A stretch of DNA of 35,184 bases from an uncultured Prevotella sp. (GTDB lineage Bacteria; Bacteroidota; Bacteroidia; Bacteroidales; Bacteroidaceae), in NCBI GenBank assembly GCA_946409435.1, contig CAMJWJ010000014.1, forward strand, positions 1 through 35,184. The letters are read 5' to 3'. Both the position numbers and the translations under genes were made by a program. Of this stretch, positions 16,387 to 23,558 are shown piece by piece. Each line of letters starts with the position of its first letter. Positions within the stretch are counted from its first letter, which is position 1. The notes under the pieces are model-generated. The model did no database searches. It saw nothing but the letters and a program-made list of their open reading frames with translations, and was not told where the DNA came from.

Positions 16387-16905
16387 ATGATAACAATGAT
16401 TGCCGCCGTGGCCAGAAACAGAGCCATCGGTTACCGGAACAAGCTCATATACTGGCTGCCCAACGACCTGAAGCGCTTCAAGCAGCTGACGACAGGCCAC
16501 ACCATCGTCATGGGGCGCAACACCTACCTGTCGCTGCCAAAAGGAGCGCTGCCCAATCGCAGGAATGTGGTGCTCAGCAGCGCCTATGGCCACGAGAAGC
16601 AGGAAGTGAGAGAAAGGATGTTTCCCGGATGTGACGTCTATGCGTCACTGAAGGAGGCGCTGGCCAGCTGCCGACAGGATGAAGAGGTATATATAATAGG
16701 TGGAGCAAGTGTCTACGAGCAGGCTCTCGCTGTGGCCGACCGCCTCTGCTTGACGGAAGTCGACGACACACCTGCTGAGGCCGATGTTTTCTTTCCCGAC
16801 TACAGCGGATGGAGAGAAGTGAACCGCGAAGAGCACGAGCAGGACGAGAAGCATGCCTTCCGCTATGCTTTCGTGGACTATGTCCGTGCCGACGCTGCCG
16901 AGTAA
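16387..16905 (+). CDS. folA: Dihydrofolate reductase
   Basis: The 172-residue enzyme reduces dihydrofolate to tetrahydrofolate with NADPH, regenerating the folate oxidised by thymidylate synthase. Visible features are MIAAVARNRAIGYRNKL (N-terminal strand and Met20-like loop), WLPNDLKRFKQLTTGH with the catalytic Asp, VMGRNTYLSLP, RRNVVLS, YIIGGASVYEQAL and the C-terminal DVFFPDYSGWREV. Length is in the normal range. It overlaps nothing, sits 16 bp after pepT and converges on thyA with a 23-bp gap. Confidence 0.96.
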   Translation: MITMIAAVARNRAIGYRNKLIYWLPNDLKRFKQLTTGHTIVMGRNTYLSLPKGALPNRRNVVLSSAYGHEKQEVRERMFPGCDVYASLKEALASCRQDEEVYIIGGASVYEQALAVADRLCLTEVDDTPAEADVFFPDYSGWREVNREEHEQDEKHAFRYAFVDYVRADAAE

Positions 16906-16928
16906 CTACCCTGCCCTGCTGGTTTCCA

Positions 16929-17744
16929 CTATACGCTGACTTCTGCCTTGATGTGCGGCCACGGGTCATACCCCGTCAGCTCAAAGTCCTCGAAGCGGAA
17001 GTCGAAGATGCTCTTCACGTCGGGATTGATGTTCATGACGGGCAACGGACGAGGCTCACGGGTCAGTTGCAGACGGGCCTGGTCGAGATGGTTCAGGTAG
17101 AGATGCGTGTCACCCGTGGTATGGATGAAGTCACCGGCCGTAAAGCCCGTCACCTGAGCCATCATCTGCAGCAGCAAGGCGTAAGAGGCGATATTGAACG
17201 GTACACCGAGGAATGTGTCGGCCGAGCGCTGGTATAGCTGTAGCGAGAGACGCCCTTTCCCATCAGCCCCATCAGGATAGTCTACATAGAACTGGAAGAT
17301 GGTATGGCACGGTGGCAGCGCCATCTTATTGACCTCCGCCACATTCCATGCCGAGACAATCATGCGCCGCGAGTTGGGATTGTTTTTCAGCTGGTCGACG
17401 ACATACTGTATCTGATCAATCACGCCACCGTCGTAGTCAGGCCACGAGCGCCACTGATGACCGTAGACAGGACCCAGTTCGCCATGCTCGTCGGCCCACT
17501 CGTTCCAGATGCGCACGCCATGCTCCTGCAGGTAACGGACGTTGGTGTCACCCTGCAGGAACCAGAGCAGTTCATAGATGATAGACTTCAGATGCAGCTT
17601 CTTGGTTGTCAACAGGGGGAACCCCTCGCTGAGGGGATAGCGGCTCTGCGTGCCGAAGATGCTAATGGTTCCGGTGCCGGTACGGTCGCCCTTCTGAGTA
17701 CCTTCCTTGAGAATGCGGTCGAGTATGTCTAAGTATTGCCTCAT
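16929..17744 (-). CDS. thyA: Thymidylate synthase
   Basis: The 271-residue ThyA converts dUMP to dTMP using methylene-tetrahydrofolate. It shows GDRTGTGT with the phosphate-binding Arg, [39 protein letters not shown] and the catalytic Cys in [12 protein letters not shown]. The dUMP-binding segments follow as [20 protein letters not shown] and [12 protein letters not shown]. It is slightly longer than E. coli ThyA (264), mainly through a short insertion after FYVDYPDG. folA lies immediately downstream on the opposite strand. Upstream is a heptamer repeat and the RsmF-like gene, also on the minus strand. Confidence 0.97.
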   Translation of the reverse strand: MRQYLDILDRILKEGTQKGDRTGTGTISIFGTQSRYPLSEGFPLLTTKKLHLKSIIYELLWFLQGDTNVRYLQEHGVRIWNEWADEHGELGPVYGHQWRSWPDYDGGVIDQIQYVVDQLKNNPNSRRMIVSAWNVAEVNKMALPPCHTIFQFYVDYPDGADGKGRLSLQLYQRSADTFLGVPFNIASYALLLQMMAQVTGFTAGDFIHTTGDTHLYLNHLDQARLQLTREPRPLPVMNINPDVKSIFDFRFEDFELTGYDPWPHIKAEVSV

Positions 17745-17800
17745 GATTCTTTGATATTTGATATTTGTTTTCTTTGATTACACTTTGCTGCGACAGCCAC

Positions 17801-17856
17801 CTATGAACTATGAACTGTGAACTATGAACTGTGAACTAAGAACTATGAACTGTAAG
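17801..17856. repeat. Heptamer tandem repeat (CTATGAA/CTGTGAA), 8 units
   Basis: Eight contiguous units read CTATGAA, CTATGAA, CTGTGAA, CTATGAA, CTGTGAA, CTAAGAA, CTATGAA, CTGTAAG. This is the reverse-complement family of the AGTTCAN array at 7111-7187. The right-hand three units are coding: on the minus strand they specify the last residues and the stop codon of the RsmF-like gene. Confidence 0.85.
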
Positions 17857-19065
17857 AATTGGCGTATAGTCGTCAGTGATATGGGTAGTCCTGATGCGCC
17901 ACTCCTTAGGGTACAGGTTGTTGGCACGCGTACCGACATTCTTTACCTGTCCGAGCACATGACCGAGGAAAGTCACCTCAACCAATCCACGAGGTGTGTC
18001 CTCTGGCAGGTGTAATGCCTCGCCACGCAGATAGCTGATAGCCTCATAATATGACAAGTCCGCCTGCGGAAGACCGGCAGGCTGAAGAGGCTGCGCATCC
18101 GCAGTTTTACGGTGACGCTTCTGCTGACTCTTGCTGTCTTTCAGCTGGTTCATGCTACCTTTCTTGCGCAGCACGCAGAGGAAAAGGCCCTCGCTGCGGG
18201 TAATGCCGGGAATGAATCTGTAGACTGGCTCACAAAATCCCTCAAGCAGCGAACCAGTGATATGCCACGCCGCACTGACCTCGACAGGCAGCACTTCGGC
18301 ATCGTATTCCTCCACAATCCACCGCACGTTCTCCTCGTTCTCCTTGGTGTTAAATGTACAGGTACTATATATTAATAGTCCGCCGTCGTTCAGGCATGGC
18401 CAGATGTCGGCAATGATGCTACGCTGCAACTGCCAGCACTTCTCTACATGTTGCGGACTCCATTCACGGATGGTCGCCTCGTCTTTTCGGAACATGCCTT
18501 CGCCGGAGCAAGGCACGTCACATAGGATGACGTCGAAACGCGACTTCGTCTTGCGGAAGGCTTGGGGATAGTTGTTGGTGACGGTGCATCCCGGCCAGCC
18601 CCACTTCGTCATGTTCTCGTTCAGGATGCTGGCGCGCTGACGTATCGGCTCGTTGGCGCAAAGCGTACTGCCTGCAGGCAGCGTGGCAATGGCGGCCGTC
18701 GACTTGCCGCCCGGAGCAGCACACAGGTCGAGCATGCTGACGGGACGGTCGACATACTGTCTCAGCACATGGCACACAAACATCGACGCTGCTTCTTGCA
18801 CATAGTAGCAACCGGCATGCAACAGCGGGTCCATGGTGAAGTTGGGGCGCTTTGCCAGATAGAAGCCTTGCTCACACCAGGGGACAGGCTCACCGTCCAC
18901 AACCGTAAGACACCCCTGACCATCAGCCCGCGCCGCCGTCTTCAACGGATTCAGACGTATGCTCACAGGCGTCTCCTCCTCAAACGCATGCAGATAGCGT
19001 CCGAAGCGTTCCTCACCCATCATTTGGCGGGTATAATCAGTGAATGCAACAGGTAATTGTGCCAT
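17836..19065 (-). CDS. RsmF-like 16S rRNA cytosine-C5 methyltransferase (NOL1/NOP2/Sun family)
   Basis: The 409-residue protein is an AdoMet-dependent RNA m5C methyltransferase. The N-terminal region (LPVAFTDYTRQMMGEERF) matches RsmF rather than RsmB. The AdoMet site is DLCAAPGGKST, the first conserved Cys is in ILCDVPCSGEGMFRKD, and the catalytic Cys is in LIYSTCTFNTKENEENV. The C-terminal part (about 330-409, with GRPEAI-like YYEAISYLRG and GHVLGQVKNVGTRANNLYPKEW) corresponds to the RNA-binding tail of RsmF-type enzymes. The last six residues (LTVHSS) and the TAG stop are encoded by the heptamer repeat, so the C-terminus has been remodelled by the array. A TAATTTTG box lies just upstream of the start. 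Confidence 0.9.
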   Translation of the reverse strand: MAQLPVAFTDYTRQMMGEERFGRYLHAFEEETPVSIRLNPLKTAARADGQGCLTVVDGEPVPWCEQGFYLAKRPNFTMDPLLHAGCYYVQEAASMFVCHVLRQYVDRPVSMLDLCAAPGGKSTAAIATLPAGSTLCANEPIRQRASILNENMTKWGWPGCTVTNNYPQAFRKTKSRFDVILCDVPCSGEGMFRKDEATIREWSPQHVEKCWQLQRSIIADIWPCLNDGGLLIYSTCTFNTKENEENVRWIVEEYDAEVLPVEVSAAWHITGSLLEGFCEPVYRFIPGITRSEGLFLCVLRKKGSMNQLKDSKSQQKRHRKTADAQPLQPAGLPQADLSYYEAISYLRGEALHLPEDTPRGLVEVTFLGHVLGQVKNVGTRANNLYPKEWRIRTTHITDDYTPILTVHSS

Positions 19066-19072
19066 TTGCTTG

Positions 19073-19080
19073 CAAAATTA
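19073..19080 (-). promoter_or_regulatory. -7 box (TAATTTTG) of the RsmF-like gene
   Basis: The minus strand reads TAATTTTG only 7 bp before the ATG at 19065. Transcription would give a very short or absent leader. Confidence 0.5.
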
Positions 19081-19092
19081 AAAAAAAAATCG

Positions 19093-19100
19093 CACCTTTG
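19093..19100 (+). promoter_or_regulatory. Possible -7 box (CACCTTTG) for the DUF6249-like gene
   Basis: CACCTTTGC differs from TAnnTTTG at one position and lies about 78 bp upstream of the ATG at 19178. It would drive the membrane protein-PspC-sigma unit. This is a weak call. Confidence 0.35.
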
Positions 19101-19177
19101 CAACTAAATTGCTACTTATTGCGTCTAACAAGTAAAAATAGACAAAACATTAAGGTATAATACAAAACAAAACAGCT

Positions 19178-19873
19178 ATGAAAAAGATACTGATTACAAT
19201 GACCATGCTGCTGGCCCTCACGATGGGGACCGAGGCTGCTTCGCAGAGACACCGCCACACGCCGCAACAGCAGACCGCGCTGGCCGACTCGACGAACAAG
19301 GATGCCATTGAGGCATTTTCCGACACGACAAGCACCGACGCGGGCACCGACACGGCGACCTCGCAAAGAAAGACAGTCACCGTGACCACGAGGACATCAC
19401 CCTGGAGCACGCGGACGACGACCTACGAACTGGATGACGACAGTCTTGGTGGCATCATGCACCAACTGTTCGACAGCATAGACGGCAAAGACATGGCTGG
19501 TATGCTCCTCGTCCTTGCTGTAGTCTTCATCCTCTTCGTGCTGGCTCCCGTACTGATTATCATCGCCCTGTTCTACTTCATCAACAAGAACCGCAAGGAG
19601 AAGATTCGACTGGCCCAGATGGCCGTTCAGCAAGGGCAGCCCATCCCCGACCAGCTGCTGGAAGACAGGCAGGAGAGCACCGACGAGGAATACCAGAAGG
19701 GCATGCGCCAGTGCTTTGTCGGCGTAGGACTGATGATTTTTCTCGGCTATGCCGCCGGCAACGTCGGTTTCGGCATCGGAGCTCTGGTGTTCTGCATCGG
19801 CCTGGGCAAGGTGTTTGCCTCACGTACGGCAAAGCGCAGGGGCAACATGCAGGACAGGAGCGCCGACCTTTGA
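19178..19873 (+). CDS. DUF6249-like membrane protein
   Basis: The 231-residue protein has a signal peptide (KKILITMTMLLALTMGTEA), a Thr/Ser/Asp-rich periplasmic stretch (about 22-95) and three hydrophobic segments: MLLVLAVVFILFVLAPVLIIIALFYF at about 108-135, then two near the C-terminus. A cytoplasmic-looking basic loop (INKNRKEKIRLAQMAVQQGQPIPDQL) lies between them. The loop and the double membrane ending are typical of the DUF6249 proteins that accompany PspC-like and sigma-factor genes in Bacteroidales. The biochemical role is unknown. It is the first gene of a plus-strand cluster leading to the sigma factor. Confidence 0.75.
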   Translation: MKKILITMTMLLALTMGTEAASQRHRHTPQQQTALADSTNKDAIEAFSDTTSTDAGTDTATSQRKTVTVTTRTSPWSTRTTTYELDDDSLGGIMHQLFDSIDGKDMAGMLLVLAVVFILFVLAPVLIIIALFYFINKNRKEKIRLAQMAVQQGQPIPDQLLEDRQESTDEEYQKGMRQCFVGVGLMIFLGYAAGNVGFGIGALVFCIGLGKVFASRTAKRRGNMQDRSADL

Positions 19874-19936
19874 CCCGCTATCCGCACAACGGTGATTAGT
19901 ATCAGCAATTTGAGTATTCATTAAATTTATACAACT

Positions 19937-20137
19937 ATGACAAAGAGACTTTTCCGCAGTGACGACCGCATACTGGGCGGCGTCTGCGCAGGATTCGCAG
20001 AGTATATGGACTTCGACCCCGTGGCCGTTCGCTTAGGCTATGCAGCACTGACGCTGTTCACGGCTTTCGCCGGCATTCCCTTCTACATCGTAGCGTGGAT
20101 CATCATTCCCGCAAAGAACCAGATCAGCCAAGTATAA
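19937..20137 (+). CDS. PspC domain protein
   Basis: This is a 66-residue protein consisting only of a PspC domain. KRLFRSDDRILGGVCAGFAEYMDFDPVAVRLGY carries the family's basic LxR...xGGVCAG.a.y core, followed by a single hydrophobic segment (LTLFTAFAGIPFYIVAWIIIP). PspC is a membrane component of the phage-shock/envelope-stress response in proteobacteria; the short Bacteroidota forms are linked to envelope stress by context only. The sigma-factor gene begins 6 bp after its stop, so translation is likely coupled. Confidence 0.92.
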   Translation: MTKRLFRSDDRILGGVCAGFAEYMDFDPVAVRLGYAALTLFTAFAGIPFYIVAWIIIPAKNQISQV

Positions 20138-20143
20138 ACGGTC

Positions 20144-20710
20144 ATGACACCAGACTTCTCTCTTGTTGCGCAGGTGGCGATATCGGGCAACCGCAGGGCT
20201 TTCGACGAGCTCGTGCGCCGCTATCAGTCGCCTGTGCGCCGGTTCTTCCTGAACCAGACACTGGGAGACAGTCAGCTCAGCGACGACTTGTCGCAGGACA
20301 CCTTCATCAAGGCCTATACCAGCATTGCCTCCTTCCGGGGGCTTGCGTCGTTTCAGACGTGGCTGATGCGCATAGCCTACAACGTGTTCTACGACTACCG
20401 GCGCAAGATGAGCAACGAGCGGATGGAGACGAGCGACGTGAGTGAAGCTATCCGCGACGGCCGTGCCGCCAGTCATTCCTCACTGCTCACCACCCATTCC
20501 TCATTGAGCATAGACCTCTATGGCGCACTGGCCTTGCTGAAACCCGAGGAGCGGTCGTGCATCACGCTCCAGCTCATCGACGGCTACGACATCCGCCAGG
20601 TGGCAAAGATTACGGGCATGAAGGAGGGTACGGTGAAGTCGCACCTCTCGCGTGGCAAAGAGAAAATGGCAAACTATTTAAGAAAGAATGGATATGACAG
20701 AAGACAATAA
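20144..20710 (+). CDS. RNA polymerase sigma factor, ECF type
   Basis: The 188-residue sigma-70 family protein has region 2 at about residues 17-85 (FDELVRRYQSPVRRFF, LSDDLSQDTFIKAYTSIASFRG, FQTWLMRIAYNVFYDYRRK). Region 4 is at about 128-178 (LALLKPEERSCITLQLIDGYDIRQVAKITGMKEGTVKSHLSRGKEKM), a typical helix-turn-helix. The linker contains SHSSLLTTHSSLS (about 111-123), encoded by an embedded period-7 repeat. It directly follows pspC and overlaps the next small membrane-protein gene by 23 bp. In such layouts the following gene often encodes a membrane regulator of the sigma factor, so it may respond to envelope conditions. Confidence 0.93.
   Translation: MTPDFSLVAQVAISGNRRAFDELVRRYQSPVRRFFLNQTLGDSQLSDDLSQDTFIKAYTSIASFRGLASFQTWLMRIAYNVFYDYRRKMSNERMETSDVSEAIRDGRAASHSSLLTTHSSLSIDLYGALALLKPEERSCITLQLIDGYDIRQVAKITGMKEGTVKSHLSRGKEKMANYLRKNGYDRRQ
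20473..20507. repeat. Heptamer repeat inside sigma-factor coding sequence, 5 units
   Basis: Units read TCATTCC, TCACTGC, TCACCAC, CCATTCC, TCATTGA. They lie in the linker between sigma regions 2 and 4 and encode the Ser/His/Thr/Leu-rich peptide there. Thirty-five bases is not a multiple of three, so its arrival must have been compensated in frame or it replaced existing sequence. Confidence 0.65.
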
Positions 20711-21023
20711 CGACCTGCTGCTACAACAATTCTTCAGCGAGGCAGCAGCACAGCAGATAGCCGACGACGGCTTCACCGAGCGCGTGATGCGGCGGCTGCC
20801 GTCACGCATCAACTGGTTCACACGGCTGTGGACACTGTTCTGCGTCACCGTATTCTGCGTCTTGTTCGTGGTGTTCGACGGCTGGCAGCTGCTGACCACC
20901 CACTTCGAGGTGATGCTGCGCACGCTGATGGCCGAGTCATTCAGCATCAACCCCCTCATGCTGGCCTCCGTCCTTTTCGGCCTGCTGTTTGTTGGTGTTG
21001 GTGAGGCCGTAAGTCGTGCGTAG
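20688..21023 (+). CDS. Small membrane protein, possible sigma-factor regulator
   Basis: The 111-residue protein has a soluble helical N-terminus (about 1-42, LLLQQFFSEAAAQQIADDGFTERVMRRLP) and two membrane segments (about 44-68, LWTLFCVTVFCVLFVVFDGW, and about 88-106, PLMLASVLFGLLFVGVG). It starts inside the 3' end of the sigma-factor gene. The position and topology fit a membrane-tethered regulator such as an anti-sigma factor, and it resembles the DUF5056-type proteins found beside sigma genes in Bacteroides. No anti-sigma zinc motif (HxxxCxxC) is present, so the role is an inference from context. Its last 87 bp overlap the 3' end of the convergent PorE-like gene. Confidence 0.8.
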   Translation: MDMTEDNNDLLLQQFFSEAAAQQIADDGFTERVMRRLPSRINWFTRLWTLFCVTVFCVLFVVFDGWQLLTTHFEVMLRTLMAESFSINPLMLASVLFGLLFVGVGEAVSRA

Positions 21024-23390
21024 CACGATGAACTCCGTACGGCGGTTCAGCTGGTTGCACTGCTCCTGCTGTTCCTCCGTCAGCGTCTTGATATACTCTT
21101 CCGTCAAGACGTCGTTCTCTTTCAGGAAGGGATATTTCTCCGTCAGCTTCTTGCGGATGGTCTTGGGTTTCTCCTTGCCATAGCCTACAGGGGTCAGCCG
21201 GTCGGCCTCGATGCCATGCTCGATGAGGTAGGCCACCACCGCCTCGGCACGACGCTGCGACAGCAGCTTGTTATATTCGGCCGGACCTTTGTAGTCACAA
21301 TGGGCCGACAGCTCGATGGCCACGTTGGGGTTCTCGTTCAGCAGCAGCACCAGCCGGTCGAGCGCCTCGGTGCTCTCGGGACGCAGCGTAGCCTTGTCGA
21401 AATCGTAGAAGATGTTGTCGATCATCACCGGTGCCGTGATGCTGGCCAGCGGGAACTGCAGGACATACTCCTGCGACTCCTCCACGCTGTCGACGCGCAG
21501 CGTCTCCTGATGGTTCAGGAATCCCTTGCACGTTCCCAGCAGCACATAGTCAACACCGGGCTTGATGGGCTGCGTAAACGAGCCGTCACCCTTGACGCTC
21601 AGCTTCAGGTTGGTGCCGTCGTTGCCCACCATATACACCAGTGCCTCGGGCAACTCGTAGCCTTCGGCCTCGTACACCCAGCCCTTGACGGTCTGGATGA
21701 CTTCAGGCTTCTCAAACGAGTAGATGTGGTCCCACCCCTTGCCGTCGCCGCGGTTGCTGGAGAAGAATCCGCGGTTGTTCAGCCCCTCAAAGGTCATGCC
21801 GAAGTCATCGCCCTGCGAGTTGAGAGGATAGCCGGGATGAGTCAGCTCGTAGTTCATGGGACTCAACTCGAAGACTGGCTGCGTGGCGGCAGTATCAGCA
21901 CTCTGTACGATGGACTGTGCATTATGGATGGGCGACGCGATGTAGATGTCCAGTCCGCCCATGCCTTCGTGGCCGTTGCTCGAGAAGTAGAGGTCGCCGT
22001 TGGGGCGGAACGTCGGAAACAGCTCGTCGCCAGAGGTATTGATGGGGGCGCCCATATTCTCGACGCCACCTACCCCACTGTCGGTCAGTCTGATACGCCA
22101 GATGTCGTAGCCACCCTCGCCGCCAGGCATGTTGCTGGCAAAGTAGAGCCAATGGCCGTCGGGCGATACGGCGGGATGGGCGAAGGCCGACAGCGTGTCA
22201 CGCGTCAGCTGCAGGTCGGCAGCCTTGCCCCACGAGGCATCGCTGCGCTGGCTGGTGGCTATGTTGGCATAGCGGGGATAGCTGGCATCCGTCTTACACT
22301 GCGTCAGGTACATCGTACGGCCGTCGGGCGAGAAGCAGCATGCTCCCTCGTCGCCGTCGCTGTTCAGCTCGCTGTCTATCACTTCGGGGCGTTGCCACTT
22401 GCCGTTCTCGTCTTTCTGCGAGACGAAGATGTCGCCGTTCTTCGTTCCGGTGATGCCGCTCAGCTCGTCGCCCTTGGCCTGGTTGCGTGTAGAGGTGAAG
22501 AACAGCTGGTTGCTGTCCTCGCCCGACAGCATGGGTGAGTAGTCGGCACGCCGCGAATTGAAGAAGTTCTCGCGCTTGACGGTATATCGTGAACCTGCTG
22601 CCTTCCACTTGGGAGCCTGCTCGGCCGAGCGTAGTCCGGTCCGTGCCAGTGCTATCCATGGTGTCAGGTCTGGCTGACGTTCCTTCTCGTCTTGCTGCTT
22701 GGCCTTACTGCCCGACTTTTCAGGTTGCTTGTCAGCCTGCTTCTTATCCTGTTGGGCTGTCTGTTTCTTATCCTGCTTCTTTTCATGCTTGGCTTGCTGC
22801 TTTTCGGCCTTGGCTTGCTGCTTTTCAGCCTTGACTTGTTCGCGCTTAGCCTTAGTCTGCTCACGTTTAGCTTTTGCCTCCTCACGTTTAGCCTTGGCCT
22901 TCGCGGCCCGATCCTTCTTAGCTTGCTTGGCCTTCTCTTTCTTGGTCATCTTGGCCGACTTGGCGGACACTTGAGGCTGTTCCTCCACATGGGCAGGGCG
23001 CGTAAACCACGTCGTCATGTCGTCGATGGCAGCCTGGAAGTTACGCGCAGCCTCCTTGTAGTTACCGTCCTTCATCTGCTGTTGGGCCAGATGGAGGTAC
23101 GTCAGCGAGTCGGTCTTTTTGTAGCGGATGGCATTGTTATAGGCGGCAATGGCCTTCTGGGTATAGTTCAGCCTGCGGTAGCATTCGGCCATTTTCAGTG
23201 CACGCTCACCTCTGAGCGACCGCTCTTTGGCAGGCGTCTGCGAGTAGGCCTTTTTGTACTGGGCAGCAGCATCGTAGTATTCACCGAGGGCATAGAACTT
23301 GTCGCCCTTCTTCATAGCCTGTTCGGCACCGCAGCCAGTCAGCAGCAGCACCGTCACGACGACATATATCAGTTTCAGCTTCTTACGCAT
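20937..23390 (-). CDS. PorE-like T9SS lipoprotein (TPR - WD40/PD40 propeller - CRD - OmpA domain)
   Basis: The 817-residue protein has a lipoprotein signal (VTVLLLTGCGAE, Cys20) and TPR-like helices (about 25-130). A Lys/Ala/Gln/Glu-rich stretch (about 143-238) follows. Next comes a beta-propeller with repeated PD40-type motifs (about 285-560, e.g. ACCFSPDGRTMYLT, HPAVSPDGHWLYFASN, FPTFRPNGDLYFSSNG) and a carboxypeptidase-regulatory-like beta domain (about 565-650). An OmpA peptidoglycan-binding domain closes the protein (about 660-800, NIFYDFDKATLRPES, SAHCDYKGPAEYNKLLSQRRAEAVV). This is the domain order of P. gingivalis PorE, a T9SS component that ties the machinery to peptidoglycan. PorE is about 670 residues; most of the excess is the charged insertion. 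A different PD40-OmpA lipoprotein remains possible. Confidence 0.85.
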   Translation of the reverse strand: MRKKLKLIYVVVTVLLLTGCGAEQAMKKGDKFYALGEYYDAAAQYKKAYSQTPAKERSLRGERALKMAECYRRLNYTQKAIAAYNNAIRYKKTDSLTYLHLAQQQMKDGNYKEAARNFQAAIDDMTTWFTRPAHVEEQPQVSAKSAKMTKKEKAKQAKKDRAAKAKAKREEAKAKREQTKAKREQVKAEKQQAKAEKQQAKHEKKQDKKQTAQQDKKQADKQPEKSGSKAKQQDEKERQPDLTPWIALARTGLRSAEQAPKWKAAGSRYTVKRENFFNSRRADYSPMLSGEDSNQLFFTSTRNQAKGDELSGITGTKNGDIFVSQKDENGKWQRPEVIDSELNSDGDEGACCFSPDGRTMYLTQCKTDASYPRYANIATSQRSDASWGKAADLQLTRDTLSAFAHPAVSPDGHWLYFASNMPGGEGGYDIWRIRLTDSGVGGVENMGAPINTSGDELFPTFRPNGDLYFSSNGHEGMGGLDIYIASPIHNAQSIVQSADTAATQPVFELSPMNYELTHPGYPLNSQGDDFGMTFEGLNNRGFFSSNRGDGKGWDHIYSFEKPEVIQTVKGWVYEAEGYELPEALVYMVGNDGTNLKLSVKGDGSFTQPIKPGVDYVLLGTCKGFLNHQETLRVDSVEESQEYVLQFPLASITAPVMIDNIFYDFDKATLRPESTEALDRLVLLLNENPNVAIELSAHCDYKGPAEYNKLLSQRRAEAVVAYLIEHGIEADRLTPVGYGKEKPKTIRKKLTEKYPFLKENDVLTEEYIKTLTEEQQEQCNQLNRRTEFIVLRTTYGLTNTNKQQAEKDGGQHEGVDAE

Positions 23391-23508
23391 AACATTCTTA
23401 ATAACGCAGGGTAGCCCGTTTTATTGTCTATGGCAATACCTTATCGAGTAGAAAAAGCCATGAACATACCTATTTGCCAATGCTCTGAATTCGGTAGTCA
23501 GCGTAGCA

Positions 23509-23538
23509 AGAGAGGATGTGCAATTGCACATCCTCTCT
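23509..23538 (-). terminator. 30-bp perfect palindrome, terminator-like
   Basis: The sequence centred on CAATTG is a perfect inverted repeat over 30 bp (starts AGAGAGGATG, ends CATCCTCTCT). In RNA it would form a 13-bp stem with an AATT loop, 20 bp after the stop codon of the giant surface-protein gene. No T-tract follows on the minus strand, so it may instead stabilise the 3' end of the transcript. It would partly insulate the PorE-like gene downstream. Confidence 0.6.
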
Positions 23539-23558
23539 CACAAAAGTCCAAATAAACC

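Noticed and set aside
21216..22538. 440-residue open frame on the plus strand opposite the PorE-like gene
   Set aside because: It is fully antisense to a protein with clear lipoprotein, propeller and OmpA domains. Its product has no recognisable motif and a composition typical of the complement of a GC-rich gene.
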